From positions 1,178,001 through 1,242,000 of the forward strand of contig NZ_CP045725.1 in assembly GCF_009646095.1 (NCBI RefSeq): 64,000 bases of DNA, written 5' to 3'. Position numbers and translations under genes: made by a program. Of this stretch, positions 28,644 to 38,489 are shown piece by piece. The notes beneath the pieces are model-generated. The model saw nothing but the letters and a program-made list of their open reading frames with translations, was not told where the DNA came from and ran no database searches. Every line of letters starts with the position of its first letter. Within the stretch, counting starts at the first letter, position 1. The DNA comes from Raineyella fluvialis. GTDB lineage: Bacteria; Actinomycetota; Actinomycetes; Propionibacteriales; Propionibacteriaceae.

Positions 28644-28825
28644 ACCTCCCGGGCTGCGGCCCACTGCACGACCACGACGGCCCGGCGCATGGCGCCGGGT
28701 CGTCGTGCTGTCTTGTCCGACTGTCGTGGTGTCGGCGTGTCGAAGCGTCTGCCGTACGACCCTCGTGCGCCGTACCGTTGACCTGTGGCCGGCTCCTGCA
28801 CCGGCCCCCGACTCAGGAGCGAACG

Positions 28826-29706
28826 ATGGGGTTCTCCGAAGCGATCCAGACCGGCTTCCGCAAGTACGCCGTCTTCTCGGGCCGGGCGCGCCGGTCGGAG
28901 TTCTGGTACTGGTTCCTCTTCACCGTCGTGGTCGGCATCGCGGCAGGAATCATCGACGGCATCCTTGGGCTGGGCGCCGCGAACGGCGGCCCCTCGCCGA
29001 TCAGCAATCTGACCAGCCTGGCGCTCCTGCTGCCCGGCCTCGGCATGACGTTCCGCCGTCTCCATGACGTGGGCCGTTCGGGCTGGTGGATCCTGCTGAA
29101 CCTGCTCCCCGTCATCGGCACCCTGATCCTGGTCTTCATGTTCTACGTCCAGGATTCCCAGCCGGGCGACAACCAGTACGGCCCGAACCCCAAGGGAGTG
29201 GACGCCCCCTACCCCTACGGTTACCAGCCCGGCATCTCCCAGGATCCGTACGCGCAGTATCCGTACGGCCAGGAGCAGTACCCGCAAGCGCAGTACGGCC
29301 AGGACCAGTACCCGCAAGCACCGCTCGGACAGCAATACCCCTCCGAGCAGTACGGACAGCAGCCGCCCTACGGCCAGAACCCGCCGTCGGCGCAGTACGG
29401 GCACTATCCTCAGGACCCGTACTCCCAGCAGGCCCAGCAGCAGTACGGTCAGGCACCCTACGGTCAGGGCTATGGGCAACCCGCCGGCGAACCCCATGCC
29501 CAACCGCCCCAGACCCAACCGCCCCAGACCGCAACACCCGGGGCAGAACCGCCGCAGGGCGGCCAGGGTCGTCCCACTGGCTACCAGCAGCCCGGTGCGA
29601 ATCCGCAGCACCCCCGCGGGCACAGAACCCCGAGGATCCCGGGAGCGACGACTCCGAGAACTATTTCGGGAAGTATCCCCAGGACCCGCCGCCAGGGCGG
29701 TCCTGA
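28826..29706 (+). pseudogene. DUF805 membrane protein with Tyr/Gln/Pro-rich tail, one frameshift
   Basis: Paralogue of the preceding gene: GFSEAIQTGFRKYAVFSGRARRSEFWYWFLFTVVV and FRRLHDVGRSGWWILLNLLPVIG. A low-complexity tail of about 160 residues follows, built from units such as PYGQEQYPQAQYGQDQYPQA. The frame breaks at the C5 run at 29611-29615. Adding one C joins NPQHP to RAQNPEDPGSDDSENYFGKY and a stop at 29706, giving 293 residues; without it, reading continues for over 600 codons antisense to the fadD gene, which is implausible. CAGGAGCG precedes the ATG. The tail could be a cytoplasmic scaffold, by inference. Confidence 0.8.
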
Positions 29707-29737
29707 TCGCCCTGGCGCACGCGAGGGTCACCGCGGC

Positions 29738-31615
29738 CTAGCGGTCCCCGTTGAGCCGGTGAGCCATCTGGTCCGCGGCTCCCCGGGCATGGCTCGCCGC
29801 GCTGCCCGCCGCCTCCTTGGCGACCTTCCGCGCAGCCGCGATCCGCTCGTACATCTCGTCGACGACGGCCGCGAACCGCTTCTCGACCGCGCGCCGGCGC
29901 ACCTTCAGGGTCGGGGTGAGCAGCCCGTTCTCCATCGTGAACTCGTCGAAGATGACCCGCAGGTCGCGGATCTTCTCCTGGTGCGGCAGCTTGGCGGACA
30001 CCTTCTCCACCCGCCGGCGCAGTTCGGCGAGGACGTCGGGGTGTTCCACCAACGCCTCGCGCGAGTCGTACGCGATGGCGTGCGCCTCGGCCCAGGCCTC
30101 GAGCTCACCCACGTCGGGAGAGATCAGCACGGTGACGCAGGGCCGCTCGTCGCCGACGAGGACCGCGTGGGCGATGAACGGATCGGCCCCGAGCTCCTCC
30201 TCGATCGGGCCCGGCGCGATGTTCTTGCCCTGCCGGGTGACGATCAGGTCCTTGAGCCGGTCGGTGATGACGAGATAGCCGTCGACGTCGAAATGGCCGA
30301 TGTCGCCGGTCCGCAGCCACCCGTCGTCGAAAGCCTCGGCCGTCGTGTCCGGGTCGTTCCAGTAGCCGACCATGACGTTCGGCCCGCGGTACTGGATCTC
30401 GCCGTCCTCCGCCTCGGCATCGGACAGGCCGGTCACCCCGGGCACCGGCACGATCCGCACCTGGGATCCCGGCATCGGCCGCCCGACCGACCCGAACCGC
30501 ACCTCACCCAGCCGGTTGTAGGTCATCAGCGGAGCGGTCTCGGTCATCCCGTACCCGGTGTGGATGATCATCCCGCAGGCCCAGAAGAACTCCTCGACCT
30601 CGCGGCGCAGCGGAGCGCCGCCGGCGACCATCAGCTTCTTCTGCCCGCCGAGGGCGTGGCGCACCTTGGCCAGCACCAGCAGATCCGCCACCGCGAGCCG
30701 GCCCCGCAGCCACGGATCCGCCCGCAGCCCGTCGCGCCCCGCCCGCTGGGCGGCCAGACCGACACCCACGGCCCAGTCGAGGATCCGCCGCTTCAGTGGG
30801 GAGGCCGCCTGGTCGCGGACGGTGGCGAGCACCCGCTCGTACACCATCGGCACCATCACCATCAGGGTGGGGCGGGCGCGGGGCATCATCGTCACCAGGG
30901 TGCGGGTGTCGGTGACGTAGGTGTTCATCGCCCCCGCCGCGAGCACGCAGAACGTCCAGGCCCGTTCCAGCGCGTGCGCCAGCGGGAGGAAACACAGGCT
31001 GCCGTCCTCCGGCGCCAGGTGGAACGACGCCTGCACCACCTCGATCTCGGCCAGGAACGCGCCGTGGGTGAGCATCACGCCCTTGGGGGTGCCGGTAGTG
31101 CCGGAGGTGTAGATGATCGTGGCGAGGTCCCCCGGCCCGATGGCGTCGCGGCGAGCACGGACCTCCCCGTACGCCTCGGGCGCGGGCACCTCGGTCAGGT
31201 CCTCGTCGTCCATCACCACGACCCGCTCGAGGGCGGTCAGCGCGTCACGGACCTCCGCCACCCGGTCCGTCTCGAGGAAGGATCCGCAGAAGACCCAGCG
31301 GGCGCCCGAGGAGGTGAGGATGGCTGCCGCCTGCTCGGCGGTGGAGGTCTGGTAGATCGGCACCACGATCGCCCCGACGGACTGGACGGCGAGGTCGATG
31401 ACGGTCCACTGCGGGGAGTTGGGCGCGAAGATCGCCACCCGGTCCCCCGCCGCGATGCCGTCGGCCACCAGCCGGGACGCGACGGCGTCCACGGCCGAGG
31501 CCAGCTCGGTGTACGTCATCGTCACCCAGGCGTCGTCCACCCACACCCGGGTCGCGACGCGGGACTGGTGGGTGACTGCCCCGTCAAGCAGGAGCTCGGG
31601 GATCGACCGCGCCAC
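29738..31615 (-). CDS. Long-chain acyl-CoA synthetase (AMP-forming), FadD15 type
   Basis: Predicted 625-residue adenylate-forming ligase activating a fatty acid with ATP and CoA. The P-loop YTSGTTGTPKGVMLTHG is near residue 170; YGMTETAPLM, DDGWLRTGDIGHFD and DRLKDLIVTRQGKNIAP are the usual A5, A7 and A8 motifs. The length and arrangement (no membrane segment, GKNIAPGPIEEEL) fit the FadD15/ACSL-like group. The last 30 residues form a charged helix (RKVAKEAAGSAASHARGAADQMAHRL). It is 8 nt from the aldo/keto reductase on the same strand, so the two are likely cotranscribed. Confidence 0.9.
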   Translation of the reverse strand: MARSIPELLLDGAVTHQSRVATRVWVDDAWVTMTYTELASAVDAVASRLVADGIAAGDRVAIFAPNSPQWTVIDLAVQSVGAIVVPIYQTSTAEQAAAILTSSGARWVFCGSFLETDRVAEVRDALTALERVVVMDDEDLTEVPAPEAYGEVRARRDAIGPGDLATIIYTSGTTGTPKGVMLTHGAFLAEIEVVQASFHLAPEDGSLCFLPLAHALERAWTFCVLAAGAMNTYVTDTRTLVTMMPRARPTLMVMVPMVYERVLATVRDQAASPLKRRILDWAVGVGLAAQRAGRDGLRADPWLRGRLAVADLLVLAKVRHALGGQKKLMVAGGAPLRREVEEFFWACGMIIHTGYGMTETAPLMTYNRLGEVRFGSVGRPMPGSQVRIVPVPGVTGLSDAEAEDGEIQYRGPNVMVGYWNDPDTTAEAFDDGWLRTGDIGHFDVDGYLVITDRLKDLIVTRQGKNIAPGPIEEELGADPFIAHAVLVGDERPCVTVLISPDVGELEAWAEAHAIAYDSREALVEHPDVLAELRRRVEKVSAKLPHQEKIRDLRVIFDEFTMENGLLTPTLKVRRRAVEKRFAAVVDEMYERIAAARKVAKEAAGSAASHARGAADQMAHRLNGDR

Positions 31616-31622
31616 GGTGGGG

Positions 31623-32681
31623 TCACTCCTCCGTCTGCTTGGCCCACAGGTTGATGCCGGACTCGACGGCCAGACCGTCGATCGCCGTCAGTTCCTCCTC
31701 GGTGAAGTCGAGGTGCCGCAGGGCGCCGAGATTGTCGTCGAGCTGCTGGACGCTGGAGGCGCCGATCAGCGTTGTCGTCATCCGCTCGTCGCGCAGCACC
31801 CAGGCCAGCGCCATCTGGGCGAGGCTCTGGCCGCGGCCACGGGCGATCTCGTTGAGGCCGCGGACCCGGTCGAGGATCTCCTCGCTGAGCCAGTCGGTGT
31901 CGAACGAGGAATGCATCGCCGCCCGGGAGTCCTCGGGGATCCCGTTGAGGTAGCGATCGGTGAGCAGGCCTTGGCCGAGCGCCGTGAAGGCGATGCAGCC
32001 CATGCCCTGCTGGTGGAGCATGTCCAGCAGCCCGCCCTCGATCCAGCGGTTGAACAGGTTGTACGAGGGCTGATGGATCAGCAGCGGGGTGCCGAGTTCA
32101 CGGGCGATCTTGGCCGCCTTCTTGGTCTTCCCCGGCGAATACGAGGAGATGCCGACGTAGAGGGCCTTGCCGGAGCGGACCGCCTGGTCGAGGGCCATCA
32201 TGGTCTCCTCGAGCGGGGTCTCCGGGTCGTAGCGATGGCTGTAGAAGATGTCGACGTAGTCCAGCCCCATCCGCTCCAGAGACTGGTCGAGGGACGCGAG
32301 GACGTACTTACGCGACCCGCCACCCTGACCGTACGGTCCGGGCCACATGTCCCAGCCCGCCTTGGTCGAGATGATCAGCTCGTCGCGATAGGGCTTGAGG
32401 TCGGTACGCAGGAACTGGCCGAAGTTGATCTCCGCCGCGCCGTAGGGCGGGCCGTAGTTGTTGGCCAGGTCGAAGTGGGTGATGCCGGCGTCGAAGGCGC
32501 GCCGGATGATCTCGCGCTGGTTGCCGAGCAGGTGGTGGTCACCGAAGTTGTGCCACAGGCCGAGGGACAGGACGGGAAGCTTCAGTCCCCACTTGCCGAC
32601 CCGGCGGTAGACCATCGCACCCGGACGATCCGGGTCGTAGCGGTCCTCGGCGGCGACGTAGGGGGTTCCGGAGAGCATCAT
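31623..32681 (-). CDS. Aldo/keto reductase, YghZ/Gpr type
   Basis: Predicted 352-residue NADPH-dependent (beta/alpha)8 reductase. The catalytic Tyr is in DLANNYGPPYGAAE, the Lys in IISTKAGWDMWPGPYG and the His in FYSHRYDPETPLEETM. RKYVLASLDQSLERMGLDYVDIFYSH and the whole pattern match YghZ, which reduces L-glyceraldehyde 3-phosphate and detoxifies methylglyoxal. ATG 32681 (ATG ATG) is the first plausible start. Cotranscribed with the acyl-CoA ligase. The substrate is inferred from the subgroup. Confidence 0.88.
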   Translation of the reverse strand: MMLSGTPYVAAEDRYDPDRPGAMVYRRVGKWGLKLPVLSLGLWHNFGDHHLLGNQREIIRRAFDAGITHFDLANNYGPPYGAAEINFGQFLRTDLKPYRDELIISTKAGWDMWPGPYGQGGGSRKYVLASLDQSLERMGLDYVDIFYSHRYDPETPLEETMMALDQAVRSGKALYVGISSYSPGKTKKAAKIARELGTPLLIHQPSYNLFNRWIEGGLLDMLHQQGMGCIAFTALGQGLLTDRYLNGIPEDSRAAMHSSFDTDWLSEEILDRVRGLNEIARGRGQSLAQMALAWVLRDERMTTTLIGASSVQQLDDNLGALRHLDFTEEELTAIDGLAVESGINLWAKQTEE

Positions 32682-32820
32682 GGGCCCATTGTGCTCGGTG
32701 GGTCCGACAGTCGTCCGGCGGGTTGTCGCACTGGTAACCAGTGACGGCCGCACGCTGGGGCGGGCGACGTTCCTTCTCCCCAACCATGAGCCCCGGAGGC
32801 GCACGGCACGGGGGATCGAA

Positions 32821-34163
32821 TCAGGGTCTCTCGTCGGCGTTCTGCTGGGCGGCTCGCGCAGCGCGGGAGGTGAGGGCGTCGTAGATGGGTTCGGAGTGCA
32901 GCAGGGTGGCCACCAGCATCGCCAGGGCGCAGGCACCCAGCATGGGCGGCAACTGGTCGGTGACACCGGTCAGTTCGGTGGCCAGGACCAGCCCTGTGAT
33001 GGGTGCTCGCACGGTGGCAGTGAAGAAGGCTGCCATCCCGATCAGTGCCAGTGCAGCCGGTTCCGGGGTCCATTGCGGGACCGTGACGCGACCGATCAGG
33101 CCGACCAACAGGCCCAGGTGGCTGCCCACCACCAGCATCGGAGCGAAGAGTCCTCCCGGCGTCGCCGCGGCGTACGAGACCACGCCGAGCAGGATCCGCG
33201 CCACCAGAACACCCAGGACCACCAGGATGCTTCCCCGGGCCAGCAGCGCCTGCTGGGTGAGCAGATCCCCGCCACCGACGAGGTCGGGGGCCAGGAAGCC
33301 CACCGCTCCCACCCCCGCGCCGATGATCCCGGCCCGCACCTCCCGGGGGATCCGGCTGGCGTCCATCCGGTGCAGGCTCGCCATCACCAGGGCGTTGTAG
33401 GCCACGCCCACCAGCCCCGCGACCAGACCGACCACCAACACCAGCGGCGCGCCCTCGAGCCGTGGCCGACCCAGCGGCGCGGTCCGGAACAGTTGGATCG
33501 AGTCACCCAGGAGGAGCTGGGCGCTGGCGAAGCCCGCACCAGACGCGAGCAGGGTCGCGACAGTGGTGCGCGGATCGAACCGCTTGACCAGTTCCTCCAG
33601 AACGAAGACGCCGCCCGCGATGGGAGCGTTGAACGCGGTCGCCAACCCGGCTGCCGCGCCCGCCGCGACCAGGATGCGCAGGTCGTAGCTGTTACGACGG
33701 GTGATCCGGCTGACGATGATGCCGATGTTGCCGCCCATCTGGACCGAGGGCCCCTCACGCCCCAGGGCCAGCCCCGCTCCGATGGCCAGAAGTCCGCCGA
33801 CGTACTTCACCGGGAGGATCAGGGGCGAGCCGGGCCTGGTCCGTCCTTCCACCACGGCCTCCACCCGCGGGATCCCGCTGCCCTCGGCGTGCGGTTCGAC
33901 GCGATGGACCAAGGCCGCCGCGGCAGCGGTCGCCGCGGCACACACCAGAACGACAACGACCAGCCCCAGTACGGGGTCACCATGGGCCCACGCGATGAGT
34001 GCCCCCGGGCTTCGGAGACCCGATCCAGGCCCAGCCTGAACGTCGCCGCCATCAGTCCCGTCAGGGTCCCGACCAACACCGCCGTGGCCGAGAACGACAC
34101 CAGCCGGCCGGGTTGGTCGGCCTCGTTCATGGCCGGCCACACGACACGCGAGATGCGCCCCAT
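32821..34163 (-). pseudogene. ClC-type chloride channel/antiporter, one frameshift
   Basis: About 448 codons with the ClC signature motifs: GSGIPRVEAV, GREGPSVQMG (gating glutamate), PGGLFAPMLVVG and helix-rich membrane segments throughout. The N-terminal part (MGRISRVVWPAMNEADQPG to RLGLDRVSEARG) is in one frame, and the rest from ALIAWAHGD in another. Adding one G to the run at 34002-34006 restores a single frame of 447 residues. GAGGAGGAGC precedes ATG 34163. Divergent from a TetR gene across a GTCTACGAACGTAGAC palindrome, so TetR probably represses it. ClC proteins export halides or exchange Cl-/H+. Confidence 0.82.
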
Positions 34164-34215
34164 GCTCCTCCTCGACACCCGAAAAGGGTGACCAGCACGA
34201 TAAGTGGACCACCCG

Positions 34216-34231
34216 GTCTACGAACGTAGAC
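34216..34231. promoter_or_regulatory. TetR-type operator
   Basis: GTCTACGAACGTAGAC: arms GTCTACG and CGTAGAC with an AA centre, between the divergent clcA-like gene (starts 34163) and tetR (starts 34240). Position and symmetry fit a TetR autoregulation site. Confidence 0.6.
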
Positions 34232-34239
34232 TAGCGCAC

Positions 34240-34875
34240 ATGCCCAGGACCGCTCAGCCCATGGATCCCGACCGCGAGGACCGCTTGATCGCCGCGGCCA
34301 CTGCCGCGTTCACCGAGTCCGGCTATGAGGAGGCATCGCTGAACCGGATCATCACGCAAGCCGGCTGGGCCAAGGGCTCCTTCTACCACTACTTCCCGAA
34401 CAAGCAGCGTCTCCATGACCATGTCGTCCTGACCATGCGGGAACGCCTCGGAACCGTCGTCGAGGTGCCCGACCTCGACGAGTTGACCCCCGAGGCCTTC
34501 TGGCCGGCCATGACAGGACTCGCGGCCTCCCTCATCCGCGCCGCGACCGAGCGTCCCGAGATCCGGCTGTTCGGACGGATGTTCCACCATCCACCGGCCG
34601 CCCGAGGCCCACAGGGACAACTCACCCGACTCCGCAATGACGTATCCGGATGGATCAGGCGCGCGGTCGACCGAGGTCGCCACCTTGGCATGGTCCGCGA
34701 CGACCTCCCCGAGGCCCTGCTCACCGAACTCGCACTCAGCATCGTGACCGTCCTCGACCAGGGCGCCCTCAGCGCACAGGCTCCGCCCGGATACCGTCCG
34801 GAGTACGCGGCCCGGATCCTCCAGGACGCCCTGGGGACACCCCGCCCTGTCACCGGGCACGATTCCCCACCGTAA
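34240..34875 (+). CDS. TetR family transcriptional regulator
   Basis: Predicted 211-residue repressor. The N-terminal TetR HTH is clear: RLIAAATAAFTESGYEEASLNRIITQAGWAKGSFYHYFPNKQRL. The C-terminal ligand domain is divergent, as usual. ATG 34240 begins MPRTAQPMD; ATG 34204 is inside the operator region. It may regulate the divergent chloride channel and/or the FAD monooxygenase 140 nt downstream; the palindrome lies between it and the channel. Ligand unknown. Confidence 0.88.
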   Translation: MPRTAQPMDPDREDRLIAAATAAFTESGYEEASLNRIITQAGWAKGSFYHYFPNKQRLHDHVVLTMRERLGTVVEVPDLDELTPEAFWPAMTGLAASLIRAATERPEIRLFGRMFHHPPAARGPQGQLTRLRNDVSGWIRRAVDRGRHLGMVRDDLPEALLTELALSIVTVLDQGALSAQAPPGYRPEYAARILQDALGTPRPVTGHDSPP

Positions 34876-35015
34876 GGACACCGTCTCCGCATACCGCCCA
34901 CCGCCTGCGGACTCGCACGAGTTCGCCCGAGAACCGGCGCTGCTCCCCGCGACGTCGACGACACGCCCGAGTAGGCTGGTGGCCGAACGTGTGGTCTGGG
35001 AGGGAGGCTCCCGGG

Positions 35016-36194
35016 GTGAAGGTGTTGATTGCCGGTGCCGGGATTGCCGGGCCTACCCTCGCCTACTGGCTGCTGCAGGCCGGGCACCGGCCTACCTTGG
35101 TCGAGCACGCGCCACAACTGCGCCGCGGTGGCTACCTGATCGACTTCTGGGGAGCCGGGTTCGACGTGGCCGACCGGATGGGGATCGTCCCCGAGCTGCG
35201 CCGGCACGGGTACGTCATGCGCGAGGCGCGCGCCGTCGACCGCAACGGACGCCGGATCGCCACGATGAAGCCGAACGCGATCATGGGACCGACCGAGCGC
35301 TACGTCAGCATCGCCCGTGCCGACCTGGCCGGAGCCATCTACGGTGCGCTGGAAGGCCGGGCCGAGCTGATCCTGGACGACACGGTCCATGCCCTCGACG
35401 ACGACGGGAACCGGGTCCGTGTCACCTTCCAGGACGGGCCACCCCGCGACTTCGATCTGGTCGTAGGGGCGGACGGGCTGCACTCCCGGGTCCGCCGACT
35501 GGTGTTCGGGCCCGACGAGCAGTTCGAGCGCTACCAGAACATCGTCGTCTCGGTGTTCGACGTCCCCGGCTATCGCCCGCGCGACGAACTCGTCGCCATG
35601 ATGCACGCCGAGGTCGGCTTCCAGGCCGTCCGGGTCTCATTGCGCAACCACGTCACCATGGTGGTCCTCACAGTCCGCCACGACGACCGGGTGCCCCTCG
35701 ACAGCGTCGCCGACCAGCAGGCGCTGCTGCGCGAGCGGTTGAGGGGAGCGGGCTGGGAGATCCCAGCACTCCTGGAGGCGATGCCGCGGGCCACGACCTT
35801 CTACTTCGACGCGGTCAGCCAGATCCAGATGCCGTCATGGACCAGGGGCCGGGTGGCGCTGGTCGGGGACGCGGCGGCGTGTCCCTCGTTGCTGGCCGGC
35901 CAGGGATCGGCACTGGCGATGATCGAGTCGTACGTGCTGGCCGCGGAACTGGCCCGATCCGGTGGCGACCACGCGCTGGCGTTCGCCCGCTACCAGGCCC
36001 GGCTCGCACCGTTCCTGCGCTCCAAGCAGGCGGCAGCCAGGCGACTGGCCTCGGCATTCGCGCCCACCAGCAGATCCCAGCTACTGGCCCGCAACGCGGT
36101 GATGAAGCTGATGGAACTGCCGTACGTGACCGACTTGGCGATGGGCAAGAGCTTCCACGACGCCATCGAGCTACCCGCCTTCCCCGGCGCCTGA
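35016..36194 (+). CDS. FAD-dependent monooxygenase
   Basis: Predicted 392-residue class A flavoprotein. FAD motif VLIAGAGIAGPTLAYWLLQAGHRPTLVEH (residues 3-31), DG motif VVGADGLHSRVRRLVFG, GD motif RVALVGDAAACPSLLAGQGSALAMIESYVLA. GGYLIDFWGAGFDVADRMGI resembles TetX-like and putative antibiotic-modifying hydroxylases, but such sequences are also found in many uncharacterised oxidoreductases. GTG 35016 begins VKVLIAGAG. It follows a TetR gene on the same strand, with a 140-bp gap that shows no other feature, so TetR may control it. Confidence 0.82.
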   Translation: MKVLIAGAGIAGPTLAYWLLQAGHRPTLVEHAPQLRRGGYLIDFWGAGFDVADRMGIVPELRRHGYVMREARAVDRNGRRIATMKPNAIMGPTERYVSIARADLAGAIYGALEGRAELILDDTVHALDDDGNRVRVTFQDGPPRDFDLVVGADGLHSRVRRLVFGPDEQFERYQNIVVSVFDVPGYRPRDELVAMMHAEVGFQAVRVSLRNHVTMVVLTVRHDDRVPLDSVADQQALLRERLRGAGWEIPALLEAMPRATTFYFDAVSQIQMPSWTRGRVALVGDAAACPSLLAGQGSALAMIESYVLAAELARSGGDHALAFARYQARLAPFLRSKQAAARRLASAFAPTSRSQLLARNAVMKLMELPYVTDLAMGKSFHDAIELPAFPGA

Positions 36195-36223
36195 GCAGCG
36201 ATCACAGGCGGCCGATGGCGACC

Positions 36224-36676
36224 TCAGGCTCGCCAACCGCCGATCACCAGCAGCCCCGCGCCGATCAGCCCCGCCAGCAACCCCAGGAGCGCCAGCAAGA
36301 GGCCTGCGGTCCGTAGTCCACGTACGCGAGCCACTGGCCCCATCCAGTGATCCTCGACCGTTGCGGCGCCGGGGTCCTCGGGCGCATACAGCACACTGAC
36401 CGGCAGCGCGATCCGCGGGGCAGGGGCCGCCAGCTCGCCCGGCCGGCGCTGCACCAACAGGTACGGTCGCCCGTCCGGTCCGAGGTAGGTCACCTCGACC
36501 TCACGACGCGGCCCGGTGGTGTACGGCAATTTGGAGATCGCCCCGGTGGTGCGGACCCAGGTCATCCGCCACTGTCGCAGCCGCCGGCCGATGGCGACCG
36601 AGACGGCGATGAGCACCCCGGCGACCGTCATGATCGCCGCACCGGCGACGAGGAAGGCCCAGCCGACCGTCGCCAT
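36224..36676 (-). CDS. DUF3592-like membrane protein
   Basis: Predicted 150-residue protein: an N-terminal helix (WAFLVAGAAIMTVAGVLIAVSVAI), a small soluble domain (TTGAISKLPYTTGPRREVEVTYLGPDGRPY, VSVLYAPEDPGAATVEDHW) and a C-terminal helix (AGLLLALLGLLAGLIGAGLLVI). This is the usual DUF3592 layout. ATG 36676 has GGGAGGGGAG immediately upstream. Function unknown. It is divergent from endonuclease IV. Confidence 0.72.
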   Translation of the reverse strand: MATVGWAFLVAGAAIMTVAGVLIAVSVAIGRRLRQWRMTWVRTTGAISKLPYTTGPRREVEVTYLGPDGRPYLLVQRRPGELAAPAPRIALPVSVLYAPEDPGAATVEDHWMGPVARVRGLRTAGLLLALLGLLAGLIGAGLLVIGGWRA

Positions 36677-36820
36677 GCCGCTCCCCTCCCGACCCGTGCC
36701 GTCGGCGTGCCCGCGGCGGCGCCGTACGATCGCGCCCATTCTCACACCCAGCCTCTGCCGGTCCTCCGCCTCGAACGCGAATTGGACCCGGCACCCCTGC
36801 CCAGGGCTAGGGTCGGCCCC

Positions 36821-37633
36821 ATGGCTGAACTCCCGGTGCCGCTCGGCGCCCACGTCGACGCCGCCTCCTCGCTGGACGAGGCGCGCGCGGTCGGGGTCCG
36901 CGCGGTCCAGATCTTCCTCGGTGACCCGCAGGGCTGGAAGAAGCCGCTCATCGACTTCGAGGGCGGCGCCGCCGCGTTCCGCGAAGCGATCGGCGAGGCG
37001 GGCATCACCGCGTACGTCCATGCGCCGTACGTCATCAACGTGGCCTCCACCAACAACCGGATCCGGATCCCCTCCCGCAAGCTGCTCAACCAGTCGCTGC
37101 ACGCGGCCGCGGAGATCGGCGCGGCCGGACTGATCGTCCACGGCGGCCACGTGACGGCCGACGACGAGCCCGGCCACGGCTACGAGAACTGGTACAAGGC
37201 CGTCGAGGGCGCCGAGATCGAGGTGCCGCTACTGATCGAGAACACCGCCGGCGGGTCCCACGCGATGGCCCGTCGGCTCGACGCCCTGGACCACCTGTGG
37301 GCGGCGATCTCGGCCGCGGACGGGTCCGACCGCGTCGGCTTCTGCCTCGACATCTGCCACGCGTTCGCCGCCGGGCTCGACCTGACCACCGTCGTCGACG
37401 ATGTCCGGGCCATCACCGGGCGGATCGATCTGGTCCACCTCAACGACTCCCGCGGCGAGGCGGGGTCGGGTGCCGACCGGCACGCGAGTCTCGGGGCGGG
37501 CCTGATCGACCCCGACATCCTCGTCGGAGTCGTACGGGCCGCCGGTGTCCCGGCGATCCTGGAGACCCCCGGTGGCATCGACGAGCGCCGGGCGGACCTC
37601 GCGTGGGTGCGTGACCACCTCGGACCCCGATAG
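36821..37633 (+). CDS. nfo: Endonuclease IV-type AP endonuclease
   Basis: Predicted 270-residue TIM-barrel, Zn-dependent AP endonuclease that nicks DNA 5' of abasic sites. Visible conserved segments: LGAHVDAASSLDEARAVGVRAVQIFLGDPQGW, VHAPYVINVAS, LLIENTAGG, GFCLDICHAFAAGLDL, IDLVHLNDSR, and the terminal ILETPG, which carry the metal-binding His, Glu and Asp residues of the family. Length is slightly below that of E. coli Nfo (285). ATG 36821. The SDR gene follows 10 nt downstream, so it is likely cotranscribed with the lipid genes. Confidence 0.92.
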   Translation: MAELPVPLGAHVDAASSLDEARAVGVRAVQIFLGDPQGWKKPLIDFEGGAAAFREAIGEAGITAYVHAPYVINVASTNNRIRIPSRKLLNQSLHAAAEIGAAGLIVHGGHVTADDEPGHGYENWYKAVEGAEIEVPLLIENTAGGSHAMARRLDALDHLWAAISAADGSDRVGFCLDICHAFAAGLDLTTVVDDVRAITGRIDLVHLNDSRGEAGSGADRHASLGAGLIDPDILVGVVRAAGVPAILETPGGIDERRADLAWVRDHLGPR

Positions 37634-37643
37634 GCTGACAATC

Positions 37644-38432
37644 ATGGGAACTGCGCTGATCACCGGGGGGACCTCCGGCATCGGGGCCGCGTACGCGCGG
37701 GCACTGGCCGAGCGGGGCGACGACCTGGTCCTGGTCGCACGGGATCACGCCCGCCTCGAGGACGTGGCCGCCCGGCTCCGGTCGGCCCACGGTGTCGAGG
37801 TGGAGATCCTGCAGGCCGATCTGGCCGATCGTACGCAGGTGATGTCCGTCGTCGCCCGCCTCGAATCCTCCGTCGACCCGATCACCACCTTCATCAACAA
37901 CGCCGGCTTCGGTCTCCACACCGACCTGCTGACCTCCGACACCGCCGAGGACGAGCGCGCCTTCGAGGTGATGGTCCGGGCCGTCTACCTGCTCGGCGGG
38001 GCGGCGGCCCGCTCCATGCTGCGCCGTGGCGGGGGGGAGATCATCAACACCGCCTCGTCGGCCGCCTTCATCACCACCGGCAACTACTCCGCGATCAAGT
38101 CCTGGGTGCTCATCTACAGCGAGGGGCTGGCCACCCAGCTGCGCGGCAGCAAGGTTCACGTCACCGCGTTCTGCCCGGGCTGGATCCACACCGAGTTCCA
38201 CGAGCGGGCCGAGATCGAAGTGTCCAAGTTGCCGCCGATCGTGTGGATCGACGGGGACAAGGCGGTCCGCGAAGCACTCACCGACGTCGCCAAGGGCAAG
38301 GTCATCTGTGTGCCGGGCCCGATCGGCTGGAAGGCAGCCGTGGTGCTCGCCCGGTTCGCCCCGCGCTGGATGATCCGCTGGGCCTCGTCCAAGCTGGTGA
38401 AGTCCCGCGCGAAGGACACCGATGTCCGTTGA
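37644..38432 (+). CDS. Short-chain dehydrogenase/reductase
   Basis: Predicted 262-residue NADP-dependent oxidoreductase. Cofactor motif TGGTSGIGAAYARALAERG (residues 7-25), NNAGFG, catalytic Ser in NTASSAAF and the YxxxK in NYSAIKSW. The C-terminal part has an amphipathic/hydrophobic stretch (GWKAAVVLARFAPRWMIRWASSKLV) as in membrane-associated SDRs of lipid metabolism. It precedes PlsC and alkylglycerone-phosphate synthase homologues, so reduction of an acyl/alkyl-DHAP-type intermediate is an attractive but unproven role. Confidence 0.85.
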   Translation: MGTALITGGTSGIGAAYARALAERGDDLVLVARDHARLEDVAARLRSAHGVEVEILQADLADRTQVMSVVARLESSVDPITTFINNAGFGLHTDLLTSDTAEDERAFEVMVRAVYLLGGAAARSMLRRGGGEIINTASSAAFITTGNYSAIKSWVLIYSEGLATQLRGSKVHVTAFCPGWIHTEFHERAEIEVSKLPPIVWIDGDKAVREALTDVAKGKVICVPGPIGWKAAVVLARFAPRWMIRWASSKLVKSRAKDTDVR

Positions 38433-38489
38433 GGTGCACGGACCCGGCCCGCGGTCAGCACGACGCGGCCGGGGACTTAAGGTGATGCA

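Noticed and set aside
29707-31654. Long extension of the second DUF805 frame
   Set aside because: It lies antisense to the acyl-CoA ligase; the correct end follows a one-base frame correction at 29611-29615.
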